DNA from: Iocasia fonsfrigidae
GTDB taxonomy: Bacteria; Bacillota; Halanaerobiia; Halanaerobiales; DTU029
DNA length: 64,000 bases
Assembly: GCF_017751145.1 (NCBI RefSeq)
Contig: NZ_CP046640.1
Location: 848,137-912,136 of the forward strand
Direction of reading: 5' to 3'
Below are positions 46,286 through 55,612 of the stretch, in pieces. Below the pieces are notes generated by a model. The model searched no databases. It had not been told where the DNA came from and saw only the letters and a list, made by a program, of their open reading frames with translations. Made by a program: the position numbers and the translations under genes. Positions within the stretch are counted from its first letter, which is position 1, and each line of letters opens with the position of its first letter.

Positions 46286-47425
46286 ATGTCATGGAACAAA
46301 AAACTTATAAAAAATCTCAACTGGTATATTCCATTAACTGCCTTTTTATTAATTATAATTGGTATTATTGCCATTAGTAGTGCCCTTGAATTAAATAAGA
46401 CTGATTCTATGGGACTAATATATGTTCAACGGCAGGTTACTGCTGCTATTATGGGATGTATTCTTGTAATAATAATTCAATTCTTCGATTACCGTGTTTA
46501 TAGGTATTATGCTGATATTATCTACCTATCAACAATTGGAATTCTGGGAATTATCCTTGTAGTAGGGCATACAGTTGCTGGGGGAAAAAGATGGTTAAAT
46601 TTTGGCCCTATTAATTTTCAACCCTCTGAACTGGCAAAAATAATGCTTATTCTTGTACTGGCGGCTGTTATTGATGAAAAAAAGGATGATTTAAAACATA
46701 TATTTGGTTTTGTAAAACCATTTATATATGTGCTGGTACCTTTTGTGTTAATTATCTTACAGAATGATCTGGGGACTTCTTTAGTATTGCTTGCTATTTT
46801 CATAGGTATTCTTTTTGTTTCGGGTGCCAATCTAAAGATCATGCTGGGTGTTTTTGGTGGTGGTTTTTTGTCTGTAGTAGCATATATATTGTCACATATA
46901 TATCTGAATGTACCATTATTTTTCTTAAAAGAGTATCAGTTAAATAGACTAATTATTTTTATAAATCCTGATTTAGATCCCTATGGTAGAGGCTATAATA
47001 TAATTCAATCTAAAATTGCCCTGGGTTCAGGGAAACTGCTGGGAAAAGGATTATTTGCTGGTACCCAAAGTCAGCTGGAGTTTTTGCCTGAAAAACATAC
47101 AGATTTTATTTTTTCAGTTATTGGGGAGGAATTCGGTTTTCTGGGGGTAATTATAGTAATCCTACTCTGTTTTTTTCTGTTATGGCAGATACTTGAAGTG
47201 GCTAGTAAGGCTCGGGATGATTATGGGCGTTTGATAGCTACTGGGGTGGCAGCAATGTTTTTCTTTCATATTATTGAAAATATTGGTATGACAATGGGCC
47301 TGATGCCGATAACTGGTCTTCCTCTTCCCTTTATAAGTTATGGTGGGAGTAGTGTACTTACCTCAATGATTGCTATTGGTCTGGTGATTAATGTTAATCT
47401 AAGAAGGAAGAAAATCATCTTTTAA
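46286..47425 (+). CDS. rodA: Peptidoglycan glycosyltransferase RodA
   Basis: A 379-residue SEDS-family membrane protein with about ten helices. GGKRWLNFGPINFQPSELAK near residue 99 and LPFISYGGSSVLTSM near 350 are SEDS signatures, and FLPEKHTDFIFSVIGEEFGF lies near 265. It polymerises glycan strands with PBP2. Its place in the minCDE/mre cluster and lack of a nearby ftsZ favour RodA over FtsW. Confidence 0.92.
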   Translation: MSWNKKLIKNLNWYIPLTAFLLIIIGIIAISSALELNKTDSMGLIYVQRQVTAAIMGCILVIIIQFFDYRVYRYYADIIYLSTIGILGIILVVGHTVAGGKRWLNFGPINFQPSELAKIMLILVLAAVIDEKKDDLKHIFGFVKPFIYVLVPFVLIILQNDLGTSLVLLAIFIGILFVSGANLKIMLGVFGGGFLSVVAYILSHIYLNVPLFFLKEYQLNRLIIFINPDLDPYGRGYNIIQSKIALGSGKLLGKGLFAGTQSQLEFLPEKHTDFIFSVIGEEFGFLGVIIVILLCFFLLWQILEVASKARDDYGRLIATGVAAMFFFHIIENIGMTMGLMPITGLPLPFISYGGSSVLTSMIAIGLVINVNLRRKKIIF

Positions 47426-47456
47426 TTAACAACTAAAACTGTTTAGTATATTTTTT

Positions 47457-47488
47457 CCCTCTTTAAAATATATAATTAAAGAGGGGGG
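47457..47488 (+). promoter_or_regulatory. Hairpin sequestering the ribosome binding site of the M50 protease gene
   Basis: CCCTCTTTAA at 47457-47466 pairs perfectly with TTAAAGAGGG at 47476-47485. The 3' arm contains the GAGGGGGG ribosome binding site for the ATG at 47495, so folding would hide it. Confidence 0.5.
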
Positions 47489-47494
47489 ATTATA

Positions 47495-48361
47495 ATGGGG
47501 TTTCCGGGATTGGTTTTAAGGGTTAACCCCCTTTTTTTATTAGTGCTTCTTTTATTTTTTTTTGTAGGTATGATTAAAGAGGCCCTGATAGCTTTTACAA
47601 TTGTTTTTCTTCATGAACTGATACATATTATTTTTGCCCGGTACTTAGGCTATAGTTTTACTAGGTTGGAGTTATTTCCTTTTGGAGGTATGGCTGAATA
47701 TAAAGGCTTATTGGAAATGGAACCAATTAAAGAGATAATAGTATCAATGGCTGGTCCAATGGCTAATCTCCTGGCATTTGCTTTTCTTTTGTTTTATCAG
47801 TTAACAACTCATAAGCAGAATGAAATCTTACAGATATTTATAAATTACAATCTTATCATTGCCAGTATTAATTTAATACCTGCTCTGCCTCTTGATGGTG
47901 GGCGGGTACTCAGGGGTTTGCTTGTTTTAAAAATTGGTTTTAAGAGGGGTACATTAGCAGCTGTCAAGATATCAAAATATATTGCTTTTATTTGTGGTAT
48001 TTTTGCTCTGCTGGCTATTGTCTTGGCCAGGTCTAATATATGGATTCTCTGTCTGGCTTTTTTTGTGTATACAGCTGCTTTGAAGGAAGAGAAACAAATC
48101 CTTTATTATTTTCTACGTTTTCTTACACAGCGGAGTGATTTTCTCGGGGATATGAAAGTTAAAGAACTGGCAGGAGAGGTGGTAGATATCTCTTTGCCTG
48201 TACGGGAAGCGGTGTATTATATAAATCCCAGTAGGTATAATCTCTTTTTTGTTGTAGATAAAGGGGATATAAGTGGTATTATAACAGAGACAAAATTATT
48301 GAAGACCTATTTCTGCCATCATAAAAAAGATATTCTAATTAAGGATATATTATCAGTGTAA
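47495..48361 (+). CDS. Site-2 (M50) protease, SpoIVFB-like
   Basis: A 288-residue intramembrane metalloprotease. HELIH near residue 41 gives the HExxH zinc site and PALPLDGGRVLRG near 129 the third ligand Asp; LELFPFGGMAEY near 57 is typical of SpoIVFB. A C-terminal CBS-like segment (about 220-288) is present as in SpoIVFB. That enzyme cleaves pro-sigma-K during sporulation in Bacillus, and its gene sits in the same mre-min-rplU neighbourhood. No spoIVFA partner is present here, so a sporulation role is not assured. Confidence 0.85.
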   Translation: MGFPGLVLRVNPLFLLVLLLFFFVGMIKEALIAFTIVFLHELIHIIFARYLGYSFTRLELFPFGGMAEYKGLLEMEPIKEIIVSMAGPMANLLAFAFLLFYQLTTHKQNEILQIFINYNLIIASINLIPALPLDGGRVLRGLLVLKIGFKRGTLAAVKISKYIAFICGIFALLAIVLARSNIWILCLAFFVYTAALKEEKQILYYFLRFLTQRSDFLGDMKVKELAGEVVDISLPVREAVYYINPSRYNLFFVVDKGDISGIITETKLLKTYFCHHKKDILIKDILSV

Positions 48362-48433
48362 ATATTTATAAACAAAAGCAATTAGGGATATAATCTTAGA
48401 ATCGGAGAAAAGATATTATTAGGGGTGATATTA

Positions 48434-50296
48434 ATGGACCTTTCTAACAGGCTTGAAGGACTTCTATATAGGGTTACTAAACCCAGCAGGTATATAGGTA
48501 ATGAATGGAATGTAATTAAAAAGGACTGGCAACCTGACTTGACCAAGGTTGTAATGGCCTTTCCTGATCTCTATGAGATAGGCATGTCACATCTAGGTTT
48601 AAAGATTATTTACCACCTTTTAAACCAGCAGGGGGATATTCTCTGTGAAAGGGTATATGCCCCCTGGACGGATATGGAAGACTTGATGAGAAAAGAAGAA
48701 ATACCACTGTTTTCTTTAGAAAGCAGAAGGGAAATCAGGGATTTTGATATCTTTGGTTTTACTTTGCAATATGAAATGAGTTATACAAATATTTTAAATA
48801 TGCTTGACCTGGCTAATATACCATTATATAGTAGGGACAGGGATGAGGCATATCCCCTTGTTATTGCAGGTGGTTCAACAGTATATAACCCTGAGCCGCT
48901 GACTTCTTTTATAGATTTATTTTTTATCGGTGAAGCAGAAGAGGGGATAGTTACTCTTGTCAGGAAATATAAAGAATTACAGAAACAGGGTCTAAAACGA
49001 GAAGAAATTTTGTATCATTTAAGTCAATTGCCTGGTGTTTATGTGCCCCGTTTTTATGATCTAAAATATAAAGAAGGTGGAGTAGTTAGCGAGATTTTTA
49101 TTAACAGAGAGGGTGTAAAACCCTCTATCTCCAGGCAGATTGTCTCTAATCTTGACGAGGCATTTTATCCTGTTGATTTTATTGTACCCTATCATGATAT
49201 TGTACATGATAGGGCTGTTATTGAGATTGCCCGGGGGTGTACCAGGGGCTGCCGTTTTTGTGCGGCAGGGATAAGTTATCGTCCTGTCAGGGAACGCAAG
49301 AAAGAGACAGTTATTAGACTGGCAGATGAAATACTAGAAAGTACAGGTTATGAAGAGTTATCCCTGACTTCACTTAGTGCAGTAGATTATAGTGATATAG
49401 CTGGTCTGGTTAAGAGCCTGGCTCATCGTTATGAGGATAAGAAAATAAGTATTTCTTTACCGTCTTTAAGAGTTGACCGTTTCTCTGTTAATCTGGCCAA
49501 AGAGGTTCAACGGGTAAGGAAATCTGGTTTGACTTTTGCACCTGAAGCTGGTACACAGCGTTTAAGAGATGTTATCAATAAAGGTGTTAATGAAGAAGAT
49601 ATTTTTGAGGCAGTAAAGGGTGCCTTTGAAGAAGGTTGGTCAACAATAAAACTTTATTTTATGATGGGACTCCCCCTGGAGCAGGATGAGGACCTGGCAG
49701 GTATCAGCAAACTGGTTAAGGATATTTTAAAACTTGGTAAGTCAATTAGAAGTCAGCGGAAAAAGCGAATGAGGGCAATTAAGATACATGTCAGTGTTTC
49801 GACCTTTGTTCCCAAACCTTTTACCCCCTTTCAATGGGCTAAGATGGATGGTAGGGAAGAGATAGTCAGTAAGCAGAATTACCTAATTAATAATATTAAA
49901 GGCAGAGGGCTTTCCCTGAGTTGGAATGACCCTGAGCTGAGTTTGTTAGAGGGGGTTTTTTCAAGGGGTGACAGACGCCTGGGTCCGGTGCTGGAATCAG
50001 CCTGGAGGAAGGGCTGTCGTTTTGACGGCTGGAGTGATAGTTTTGATTTTGAAAACTGGCGGCATGCTTTTCAAGAGAATGAATTAAGTATAGAAGAGTA
50101 TTTGCGGGCCAGAGATGTAGATGAGATCCTTCCCTGGGATCATATTAATATGGGGGTTAGTAAAGAATTTTTACAGCAGGAATACCAACTGGCAGAAAAA
50201 GGGGTTCTTACTGAAGACTGCCGAAATGCTGGGTGTACTGGTTGTGATATTTGCAGTGAATTAAATACGAAACTGGAGTTAGTTGGTGATAATTAA
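48434..50296 (+). CDS. Radical SAM protein, TIGR03960 family
   Basis: A 620-residue radical SAM enzyme. A B12-binding-like N-terminal half (PDLYEIGMSHLGLKIIYHLL near residue 38) precedes ARGCTRGCRFCAAG near 266, whose CxxxCxxC holds the iron-sulfur cluster. The C-terminal CRNAGCTGCDIC adds further cysteines. The substrate is unknown. It overlaps the next gene (TAATG), its constant partner. ATG 48434 follows AGGGGTGA; GTG 48425 lies within that site. Confidence 0.9.
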   Translation: MDLSNRLEGLLYRVTKPSRYIGNEWNVIKKDWQPDLTKVVMAFPDLYEIGMSHLGLKIIYHLLNQQGDILCERVYAPWTDMEDLMRKEEIPLFSLESRREIRDFDIFGFTLQYEMSYTNILNMLDLANIPLYSRDRDEAYPLVIAGGSTVYNPEPLTSFIDLFFIGEAEEGIVTLVRKYKELQKQGLKREEILYHLSQLPGVYVPRFYDLKYKEGGVVSEIFINREGVKPSISRQIVSNLDEAFYPVDFIVPYHDIVHDRAVIEIARGCTRGCRFCAAGISYRPVRERKKETVIRLADEILESTGYEELSLTSLSAVDYSDIAGLVKSLAHRYEDKKISISLPSLRVDRFSVNLAKEVQRVRKSGLTFAPEAGTQRLRDVINKGVNEEDIFEAVKGAFEEGWSTIKLYFMMGLPLEQDEDLAGISKLVKDILKLGKSIRSQRKKRMRAIKIHVSVSTFVPKPFTPFQWAKMDGREEIVSKQNYLINNIKGRGLSLSWNDPELSLLEGVFSRGDRRLGPVLESAWRKGCRFDGWSDSFDFENWRHAFQENELSIEEYLRARDVDEILPWDHINMGVSKEFLQQEYQLAEKGVLTEDCRNAGCTGCDICSELNTKLELVGDN

Positions 50297-50994
50297 TGTT
50301 GATGAGGGTTAAATTTGCTAAATTAAAACCTGTTCACTATATATCTCATCTGGAGTTGATGGCTCTCCTACGTAGGGCCAATAGAAGGGCAGGACTCCCT
50401 GTTTCTTATTCAGAGGGGTATAATCCACATCAGAAGCTGGCCTTAGGCCAGCCGCTCCCTGTCGGTATGGAAGGTGAGAATGAATATTTTGATCTGGAAT
50501 TAAATGAAGATATTAGGGAAGAGGATTTTGTAGATCGTTTAAATAAAAAGCTGCCTGAAGGAATTAAATTACTGGAGGCAAGGGTGGTTTCAGATAGTGT
50601 TAAGTCATTGATGGCAGTGATAAATACTGCTGTCTATCAAATTAAGATGGATTTTGATGGTAAACAGGATGAAGAAAAGCTAATAAGGGAGTTTATGTCT
50701 TTACCGGAAATCAGGATAATCAGGTATAGAAGAAATAAGGATGATCGGGTTATTGATTTAAGACCCTTAATCTATAAAATTGAGGTAATCAGGGATTCCC
50801 TCTGGGAGTTTACTGTTAGTACTGGTAGCCGGGGGAATATTAGGCCTCTTGAAATTGTCAGGGCATTAGGTGAATATTTTGAAGTGATAAAGGAGGTTCC
50901 TTTAATTAATATTAAAAGAGAAGGGCTCTATGTAAGGAGAAAAAACAAATTATATGAGCCTTATGATCAGATAATAACCGGGAGTAGTGATTAA
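50296..50994 (+). CDS. Radical SAM-linked protein, DUF2344 (TIGR03936)
   Basis: A 232-residue protein with the conserved opening RVKFAKLKPVHYISHLEL and SEGYNPHQKLALGQPLPVG in the first 65 residues. The family is always coupled to the TIGR03960 radical SAM protein, here by an overlapping TAATG, and often followed by RNase G/E, as here. A role in tRNA or rRNA modification has been suspected but not shown. ATG 50302 is a possible alternative start. Confidence 0.88.
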   Translation: MLMRVKFAKLKPVHYISHLELMALLRRANRRAGLPVSYSEGYNPHQKLALGQPLPVGMEGENEYFDLELNEDIREEDFVDRLNKKLPEGIKLLEARVVSDSVKSLMAVINTAVYQIKMDFDGKQDEEKLIREFMSLPEIRIIRYRRNKDDRVIDLRPLIYKIEVIRDSLWEFTVSTGSRGNIRPLEIVRALGEYFEVIKEVPLINIKREGLYVRRKNKLYEPYDQIITGSSD

Positions 50995-50995
50995 A

Positions 50996-52681
50996 ATGAG
51001 CCGGCAAATAATAATAAATTCAGGGATTCGTGAAAAAAGAGCAGGTATATTGGTAAATAACCGCTTGGAAGATGTTTTTTTTGAACAGGATACATATGAA
51101 CAAATTGCAGGTAATATATATTCTGGAATAGTAAGGGATGTCCTACCGGGTATGCAGGCAGCTTTTGTTGATATTGGTAGTGATAGAAATGCCTTTTTAC
51201 ATATTAGTGATTTGTTTCCAATGTTGAATACAGACCAGCTTGAGCGCTGGAAAAATAACAAATTGGGTATTCAACATGTTCTTCAACCAGGGCAGGAGTT
51301 ATTAATACAGGTTATTAAAGAGGCAATTGGTAGTAAGGGCCCGAAAGTAACATGTAAGATAACTATTCCTGGCCGTTATTTTGTTTTGTTGCCTTATGAG
51401 AATAGGGTAAATATATCCAGAAAGATAAATGAGCCAGAGGAAAGGCAGAGACTTTCTAAACTGACTGATAAATTGTTAGGAGATAAATATGGTGTTATAA
51501 TCAGGACTAATGCTGCTGGTAAAGGGTATGATGAACTGAAAATGGACCTGGATTATTTAACCCATACCTGGGATGAAGTGCAGAATGAGAATAGTAAAAA
51601 AAATGCCCCCAGTTTAATTTATCAACATGTTGGTCTAATACAGCAGATTATACGTGACCACCTATCTGATGATATTGATAAACTTGTGATAGATAATCAT
51701 GATGATTATCAAAAAATAGTAAGAATGTTAAATAGAATAACCCCTCATTTAAGCAAAAAAATAGTTTATTATCAGCGTAAAAACCCTATTTTTACTGTTT
51801 ATGGAATAGAAAAGGAGCTGTCCAGGGTCTTAAACCGTCGTGTCTGGCTGGATTCTGGTGGTTATATTATCATCGATAAGACTGAAGCCCTGGTAGCAAT
51901 AGACGTCAATACAGGTAAATATACTGGTAAAAAGAACCTACAGGATACTGTTTTTAAGACAAATCTTGAAGCAGCTAAAGAAATAGCCCGACAATTAAGA
52001 CTACGTGATATTGGTGGTATTATAATTATAGATTTTATAGATATGACTATTAGAGAACATCAGGAAAGGGTACTGGCAGCCCTCAGCAAGGAGTTGGCCA
52101 GGGATAAGACTAAGACTGCCTTGTTAGGTTTAACCCAGCTTGGTTTAGTAGAAATGACCAGAAAAAAGGTCAGAGAAGGTTATGGCGAGTTAATACAAAA
52201 GGAATGTCCCTACTGTCAGGGTACTGGTATGGTTGTATCAGAAGGGACTATGTCTTTAAGGGTTATCAGGGAGATAAATGAACTGGCTGTAAACGAGGAT
52301 TTTTCTGCTTTATATCTAGAAATGCATCCCCGGGTAGCAGCTGTCTTAATTGGTACTGGTGGGGAAAAACTGGCAGAATTAGAAGAAAAATTTGCTCTGG
52401 ATATTTATGTAAGTGGTAATGATGAGTTACATATAGAGGATTATACGATAAAGAAAGGCAAGAAAGAAGAGATGGCTGACCTTGCTTTACCAGTTAAAGA
52501 AGGGGAAGAATATAGACTGCTAATCGAGGAAAAGCAGTTAAATAATCCAGAGGACGGGATAGCTCGTATCAAGGGATATATTATCATTATTAAAGGGGGC
52601 GGACATCTGGTTGGGGATAAGCTAAACGTCAAGATTACCGATGTTGCCCGCACTTTTGCCAGGGCAGAGATAACAAAATAG
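50996..52681 (+). CDS. rng: Ribonuclease G/E family endoribonuclease
   Basis: A 561-residue RNase. The S1 RNA-binding domain spans about residues 36-120 (GNIYSGIVRDVLPGMQAAFVD), and the catalytic DNase I-like region holds AIDVNTGKY near 299 and IIIIDFIDM near 343, the metal-binding aspartates. CPYCQGTG near 402 is the zinc link for dimerisation. There is no long C-terminal scaffold, so it is RNase G-like. It processes rRNA and mRNA. Start ATG 50996 lies one base after the preceding stop. Confidence 0.95.
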   Translation: MSRQIIINSGIREKRAGILVNNRLEDVFFEQDTYEQIAGNIYSGIVRDVLPGMQAAFVDIGSDRNAFLHISDLFPMLNTDQLERWKNNKLGIQHVLQPGQELLIQVIKEAIGSKGPKVTCKITIPGRYFVLLPYENRVNISRKINEPEERQRLSKLTDKLLGDKYGVIIRTNAAGKGYDELKMDLDYLTHTWDEVQNENSKKNAPSLIYQHVGLIQQIIRDHLSDDIDKLVIDNHDDYQKIVRMLNRITPHLSKKIVYYQRKNPIFTVYGIEKELSRVLNRRVWLDSGGYIIIDKTEALVAIDVNTGKYTGKKNLQDTVFKTNLEAAKEIARQLRLRDIGGIIIIDFIDMTIREHQERVLAALSKELARDKTKTALLGLTQLGLVEMTRKKVREGYGELIQKECPYCQGTGMVVSEGTMSLRVIREINELAVNEDFSALYLEMHPRVAAVLIGTGGEKLAELEEKFALDIYVSGNDELHIEDYTIKKGKKEEMADLALPVKEGEEYRLLIEEKQLNNPEDGIARIKGYIIIIKGGGHLVGDKLNVKITDVARTFARAEITK

Positions 52682-52706
52682 CTTAATAACTTATACTTTC
52701 TGATGT

Positions 52707-52732
52707 AGGGCTCCCAATATGGAGCCCTTTCT
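52707..52732 (+). terminator. Intrinsic terminator after rng
   Basis: AGGGCTCC at 52707-52714 and GGAGCCCT at 52721-52728 form a perfect 8-bp stem followed by TTCTCT. It closes the long mre-min-rng cluster before the accessory island. Confidence 0.7.
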
Positions 52733-52740
52733 CTATAAGA

Positions 52741-52848
52741 CAAGCTTTTATTGATATGGCTACAGGCTACAGCAGCAGAGCAGCTTTAACAATTGATAAT
52801 TATTTACAGATGAAGTATAATAAAAGTGTGGGTTATCAGGATAATTGA
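52741..52848 (+). pseudogene. Possible gene remnant
   Basis: An open frame ending in TGA at 52846-52848 reads QAFIDMATGYSSRAALTID and continues for 16 residues. It has no ribosome binding site. The composition looks protein-like but the family is not recognised. It may be debris from the insertion of the island. Confidence 0.2.
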
Positions 52849-52886
52849 TTTATTAAGACTACTAAGTTCTAATAGGGGGTTTAGAA

Positions 52887-54482
52887 GTGAAGAGGATAGC
52901 TATATCTCTGGCTGAGTTTGAACAGATTATTGAAAAAAATTATATATATGTCGATAAAACTAGATATTTATATGAGATAGTAAGTAAGGATAAATATTAT
53001 TTTCTATCCCGCCCCAGGAGATTTGGTAAAACATTATTTATAGATACTTTAAAAACATTTTATGAAGGAAAGAGAGAGTTATTTAAGGACTTATATGTCT
53101 ATGACCAGGAATGGGACTGGGAAGAATATCCAATCATCAGACTTGATTATAACATTATCCCTACTGAAAACCGAAATATTTTAGAAGAAAGTATAAGAAA
53201 AAGTTTAAATGAAATTGCAAAGAATTATGGGATTGAAATGGAAACAGATAAAGCATATTATCAGTTTCCTGAATTGGTAAAAAAATTATCTGAAAAATAT
53301 AATAAAGGTGTAGTTATTCTAATAGATGAATATGATAAACCGATAATATCAAATCTGGGAAAAGATCTCGGAGATGAGCAGAAAAGACGTTTGCAGATAG
53401 CTAAAGAAAACCAGGAATTTTTAAAGATACTATACGATAATTTGAAGCCTCTTGAACCATACCTACAGTTAGTATTTATAACAGGTGTATCTAAATTCAG
53501 TAAAGTTTCTATCTTTTCTACACTTAATAATCTTATTGAGCTGGATATGCATCCCAGGTTTTCAGCAATGCTGGGCTATACAGAAGAAGAACTGAGAGAT
53601 AATTTTAAAGGACATTTTGAGGCATTTGCTGATAAAATGGATATTAGGTTAGGAGAATTATATGAAAAATTTAAGCTAATGTATAATGGATTTAGATTTA
53701 GTGATGAGGCAGAAAAAGTATATAATCCCTATTCCATAGCTAAAGCACTGGATTATCAAAAAATAGATAATTACTGGTTTGAAAGTGGCACACCTACCTT
53801 TCTAGTAGATTTAATTAAAGAGCAGAAATTTGATGTTACCGGACTTAATAATTTAGAGGTCGGTAGAAATAAGTTAAAGGCATATGATATAACAAAATTA
53901 AAGTTAATACCACTGCTGTTTCAGACAGGATATCTAACAATTAAAGATGTAGAAGATAATATAATATATACACTGGGTTATCCCAATCATGAGGTAGAAG
54001 GGGGGTTAACCCAGAATTTATTAGAAGAATTTACTGATGATAGAGTAGAAACTCCCATTATCCACCGCATAAAAAAATCACTGCTTAATAGAGACTATGA
54101 ACAGTTTATGGAATACATGAAATCATTGTTTGCAAGTATAGCCAATATAAATATTCCAAAATCATTGGAGGAAAGGGAACACTACTATCACAGTATCTTC
54201 TATTTGGTTGGTGTACTATTTTCTGACAACAACCTGAATGTATATTCTGAGCTTCTAACCTCTGAAGGCAGAATAGATATGCTGGTGAAGACAGAGGAGA
54301 ATATATTTATTATCGAATTTAAATGTAATCAAAGTGCTGAAAAAGCAGTTGAACAGATTAAAGAGAAAAACTATGCAGATAAGTTTAAGATAGAAGAGAA
54401 AGAGGTAGTTTTAATTGGAATAAACTTTGATACGGAAAAGAGAAATGTAAGTGAATTTGAAGTTAGACACAATGACAAGTAA
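52887..54482 (+). CDS. AAA-ATPase-like / PD-(D/E)XK nuclease-like protein (DUF1703)
   Basis: A 531-residue protein. The N-terminal AAA-ATPase-like domain has Walker A RPRRFGKTLF near residue 41 and Walker B VVILIDEYDKP near 139. The C-terminal DUF1703 domain has the nuclease-fold core GRIDMLV near 466 and EFKCNQSAEKAVEQI near 480, matching a PD-(D/E)XK pattern. Such proteins occur in many copies in anaerobes and are suspected of mobile-element or defence functions; none is proven. GTG start after AGGGGG. First gene of the island between rng and rplU. Confidence 0.88.
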   Translation: MKRIAISLAEFEQIIEKNYIYVDKTRYLYEIVSKDKYYFLSRPRRFGKTLFIDTLKTFYEGKRELFKDLYVYDQEWDWEEYPIIRLDYNIIPTENRNILEESIRKSLNEIAKNYGIEMETDKAYYQFPELVKKLSEKYNKGVVILIDEYDKPIISNLGKDLGDEQKRRLQIAKENQEFLKILYDNLKPLEPYLQLVFITGVSKFSKVSIFSTLNNLIELDMHPRFSAMLGYTEEELRDNFKGHFEAFADKMDIRLGELYEKFKLMYNGFRFSDEAEKVYNPYSIAKALDYQKIDNYWFESGTPTFLVDLIKEQKFDVTGLNNLEVGRNKLKAYDITKLKLIPLLFQTGYLTIKDVEDNIIYTLGYPNHEVEGGLTQNLLEEFTDDRVETPIIHRIKKSLLNRDYEQFMEYMKSLFASIANINIPKSLEEREHYYHSIFYLVGVLFSDNNLNVYSELLTSEGRIDMLVKTEENIFIIEFKCNQSAEKAVEQIKEKNYADKFKIEEKEVVLIGINFDTEKRNVSEFEVRHNDK

Positions 54483-54731
54483 AATTTAACAAGTAAAAAA
54501 GTTAATAATAATAGGCTCATTCTATTTGAAAATATCTCCCTTTTTAAACAGGGGTTGAGAATAATGATTTAGACCTTTCGGATGTATGGGAATAAACTTT
54601 ATAGCATCAGCTAGTAAAAACTCAAACAAAGCTTTTCGGGAGAAGATAAAATTGCTAAAATAGCAGTTAAGCAGGAAAGTTATTATTTTTAGCTAACTTT
54701 AAAACATACTTCTTTATTTTAAGCGCATATT

Positions 54732-55061
54732 CTAAAGCTTTTTAGTTTCCTTATCACTAATTGTTGAAAAATCACCAGGATATCTAGCTTCAACAGCAAA
54801 TTCATTTAAATATTCTGCCGAGAACATAATGTTATCAGGAATATCCTTATTAAGAAGTTCTAAAAGATAAGTTAAGTTATGTGATTTTCTAAAATCAATT
54901 TGTAGTAAAACTAATAATCCTTTAATATATTTTTCAGATGATTGTTGACAGTGAAAACAAGTAATATGATTAAATTCTTTAAAAAGTCTTTTTGCTGCTT
55001 TAAGATCTTTTTCTGCAAAGTCAAACCAATCTTTAACTAGCGATTGTACTTTTTTGTTCAT
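54732..55061 (-). CDS. HEPN-domain toxin-like protein, frameshifted at the 3' end
   Basis: A 109-residue HEPN protein: WFDFAEKDLKAAKRLF, then CFHCQQSSEKYIKGLLV and FRKSHNLTYLLELL, ending SDKETKKL. HEPN proteins paired with an upstream MNT gene act as RNase-type toxins. Members usually run about 20 residues further. Here the +1 frame after the AAAAA run reads KALEYALKIKKYVLKLAKNN and stops at 54667, exactly the expected tail, so one extra base in the A-run has truncated the gene (or it is a sequencing error or slippage site). It overlaps the MNT gene by 29 bases. Confidence 0.85.
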   Translation of the reverse strand: MNKKVQSLVKDWFDFAEKDLKAAKRLFKEFNHITCFHCQQSSEKYIKGLLVLLQIDFRKSHNLTYLLELLNKDIPDNIMFSAEYLNEFAVEARYPGDFSTISDKETKKL

Positions 55062-55368
55062 ATAAAATTTTACCCTCCTCTTTAATATGATAAGCTATCG
55101 TACCTCTTATTTGGCATTCATCTTTAAATTCTTGAGGAGTGTACACTAACATATCTACTGGGTAATAATTGTTGCCTCTTAATTCTTTTCTGAATTCTAA
55201 AGCTCGTAATCTTTTTGGCTTGTCAGTTTCTTCAATAATTAAAAGATCAATATCACTATCTTTATTTGCATCATTTCTTGCTTGTGAACCAAAAAGATAT
55301 ACTATTTGGGGGTCATAAAATGAAACTATCTTTTTTAATATAAAATCAATATATTCATTTATAGACAT
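55033..55368 (-). CDS. MNT-domain nucleotidyltransferase, antitoxin of a HEPN-MNT pair
   Basis: A 111-residue minimal nucleotidyltransferase. GSQARNDANKDSDIDLLI near residues 27-44 carries the Gly-Ser and Asp-x-Asp catalytic motif, and VDMLVYTPQEF near 73 gives the third Asp. In known type VII systems the MNT protein neutralises the HEPN toxin by adding AMP to it. The two genes overlap and are transcribed together from the reverse strand. AGGAGGTG precedes the ATG at 55368. Confidence 0.9.
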   Translation of the reverse strand: MSINEYIDFILKKIVSFYDPQIVYLFGSQARNDANKDSDIDLLIIEETDKPKRLRALEFRKELRGNNYYPVDMLVYTPQEFKDECQIRGTIAYHIKEEGKILYEQKSTIAS

Positions 55369-55448
55369 AAAAACACCTCCAAATATATTATACTTACTTG
55401 TTAATATAATAATTCAATATAGATAAAGAATATCTTTAGATAAATAAA

Positions 55449-55470
55449 AAAAACATGCTCGACTCATGCT
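55449..55470. repeat. 11-bp tandem duplication
   Basis: CATGCTCGACT occurs twice in a row in the gap upstream of the HEPN-MNT pair. The rest of the gap 55374-55516 is AT-rich with nothing recognised. Confidence 0.5.
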
Positions 55471-55516
55471 CGACTATCATATAACAAATCAAGAGTATTA
55501 ATAAAATAAAACCTTT

Positions 55517-55612
55517 TTAATCATACGTTTTGCCGATAATTATCGCTACCACTGTGTCAATAGCCATTGCTACAGCATATAAGGTTGGAATCTGTGCTTT
55601 AGGAATAACATT
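55517..55612 (-). pseudogene. C-terminal remnant of a multispanning transporter (MFS-like)
   Basis: The reverse strand reads VIPKAQIPTLYAVAMAIDTV, then VAIIIGKTYD and a stop. This resembles the last helix pair of MFS-type transporters (..P..YA..NAvDa..a...G.lyD). There is no upstream coding sequence; an HTH gene begins in its place. It is evidence of an earlier gene broken by rearrangement. Confidence 0.4.

Noticed and set aside
55449-55470. Start of a CRISPR or iteron array
   Set aside because: Only two adjacent 11-bp copies exist, with no spacers, cas genes or replication gene nearby.
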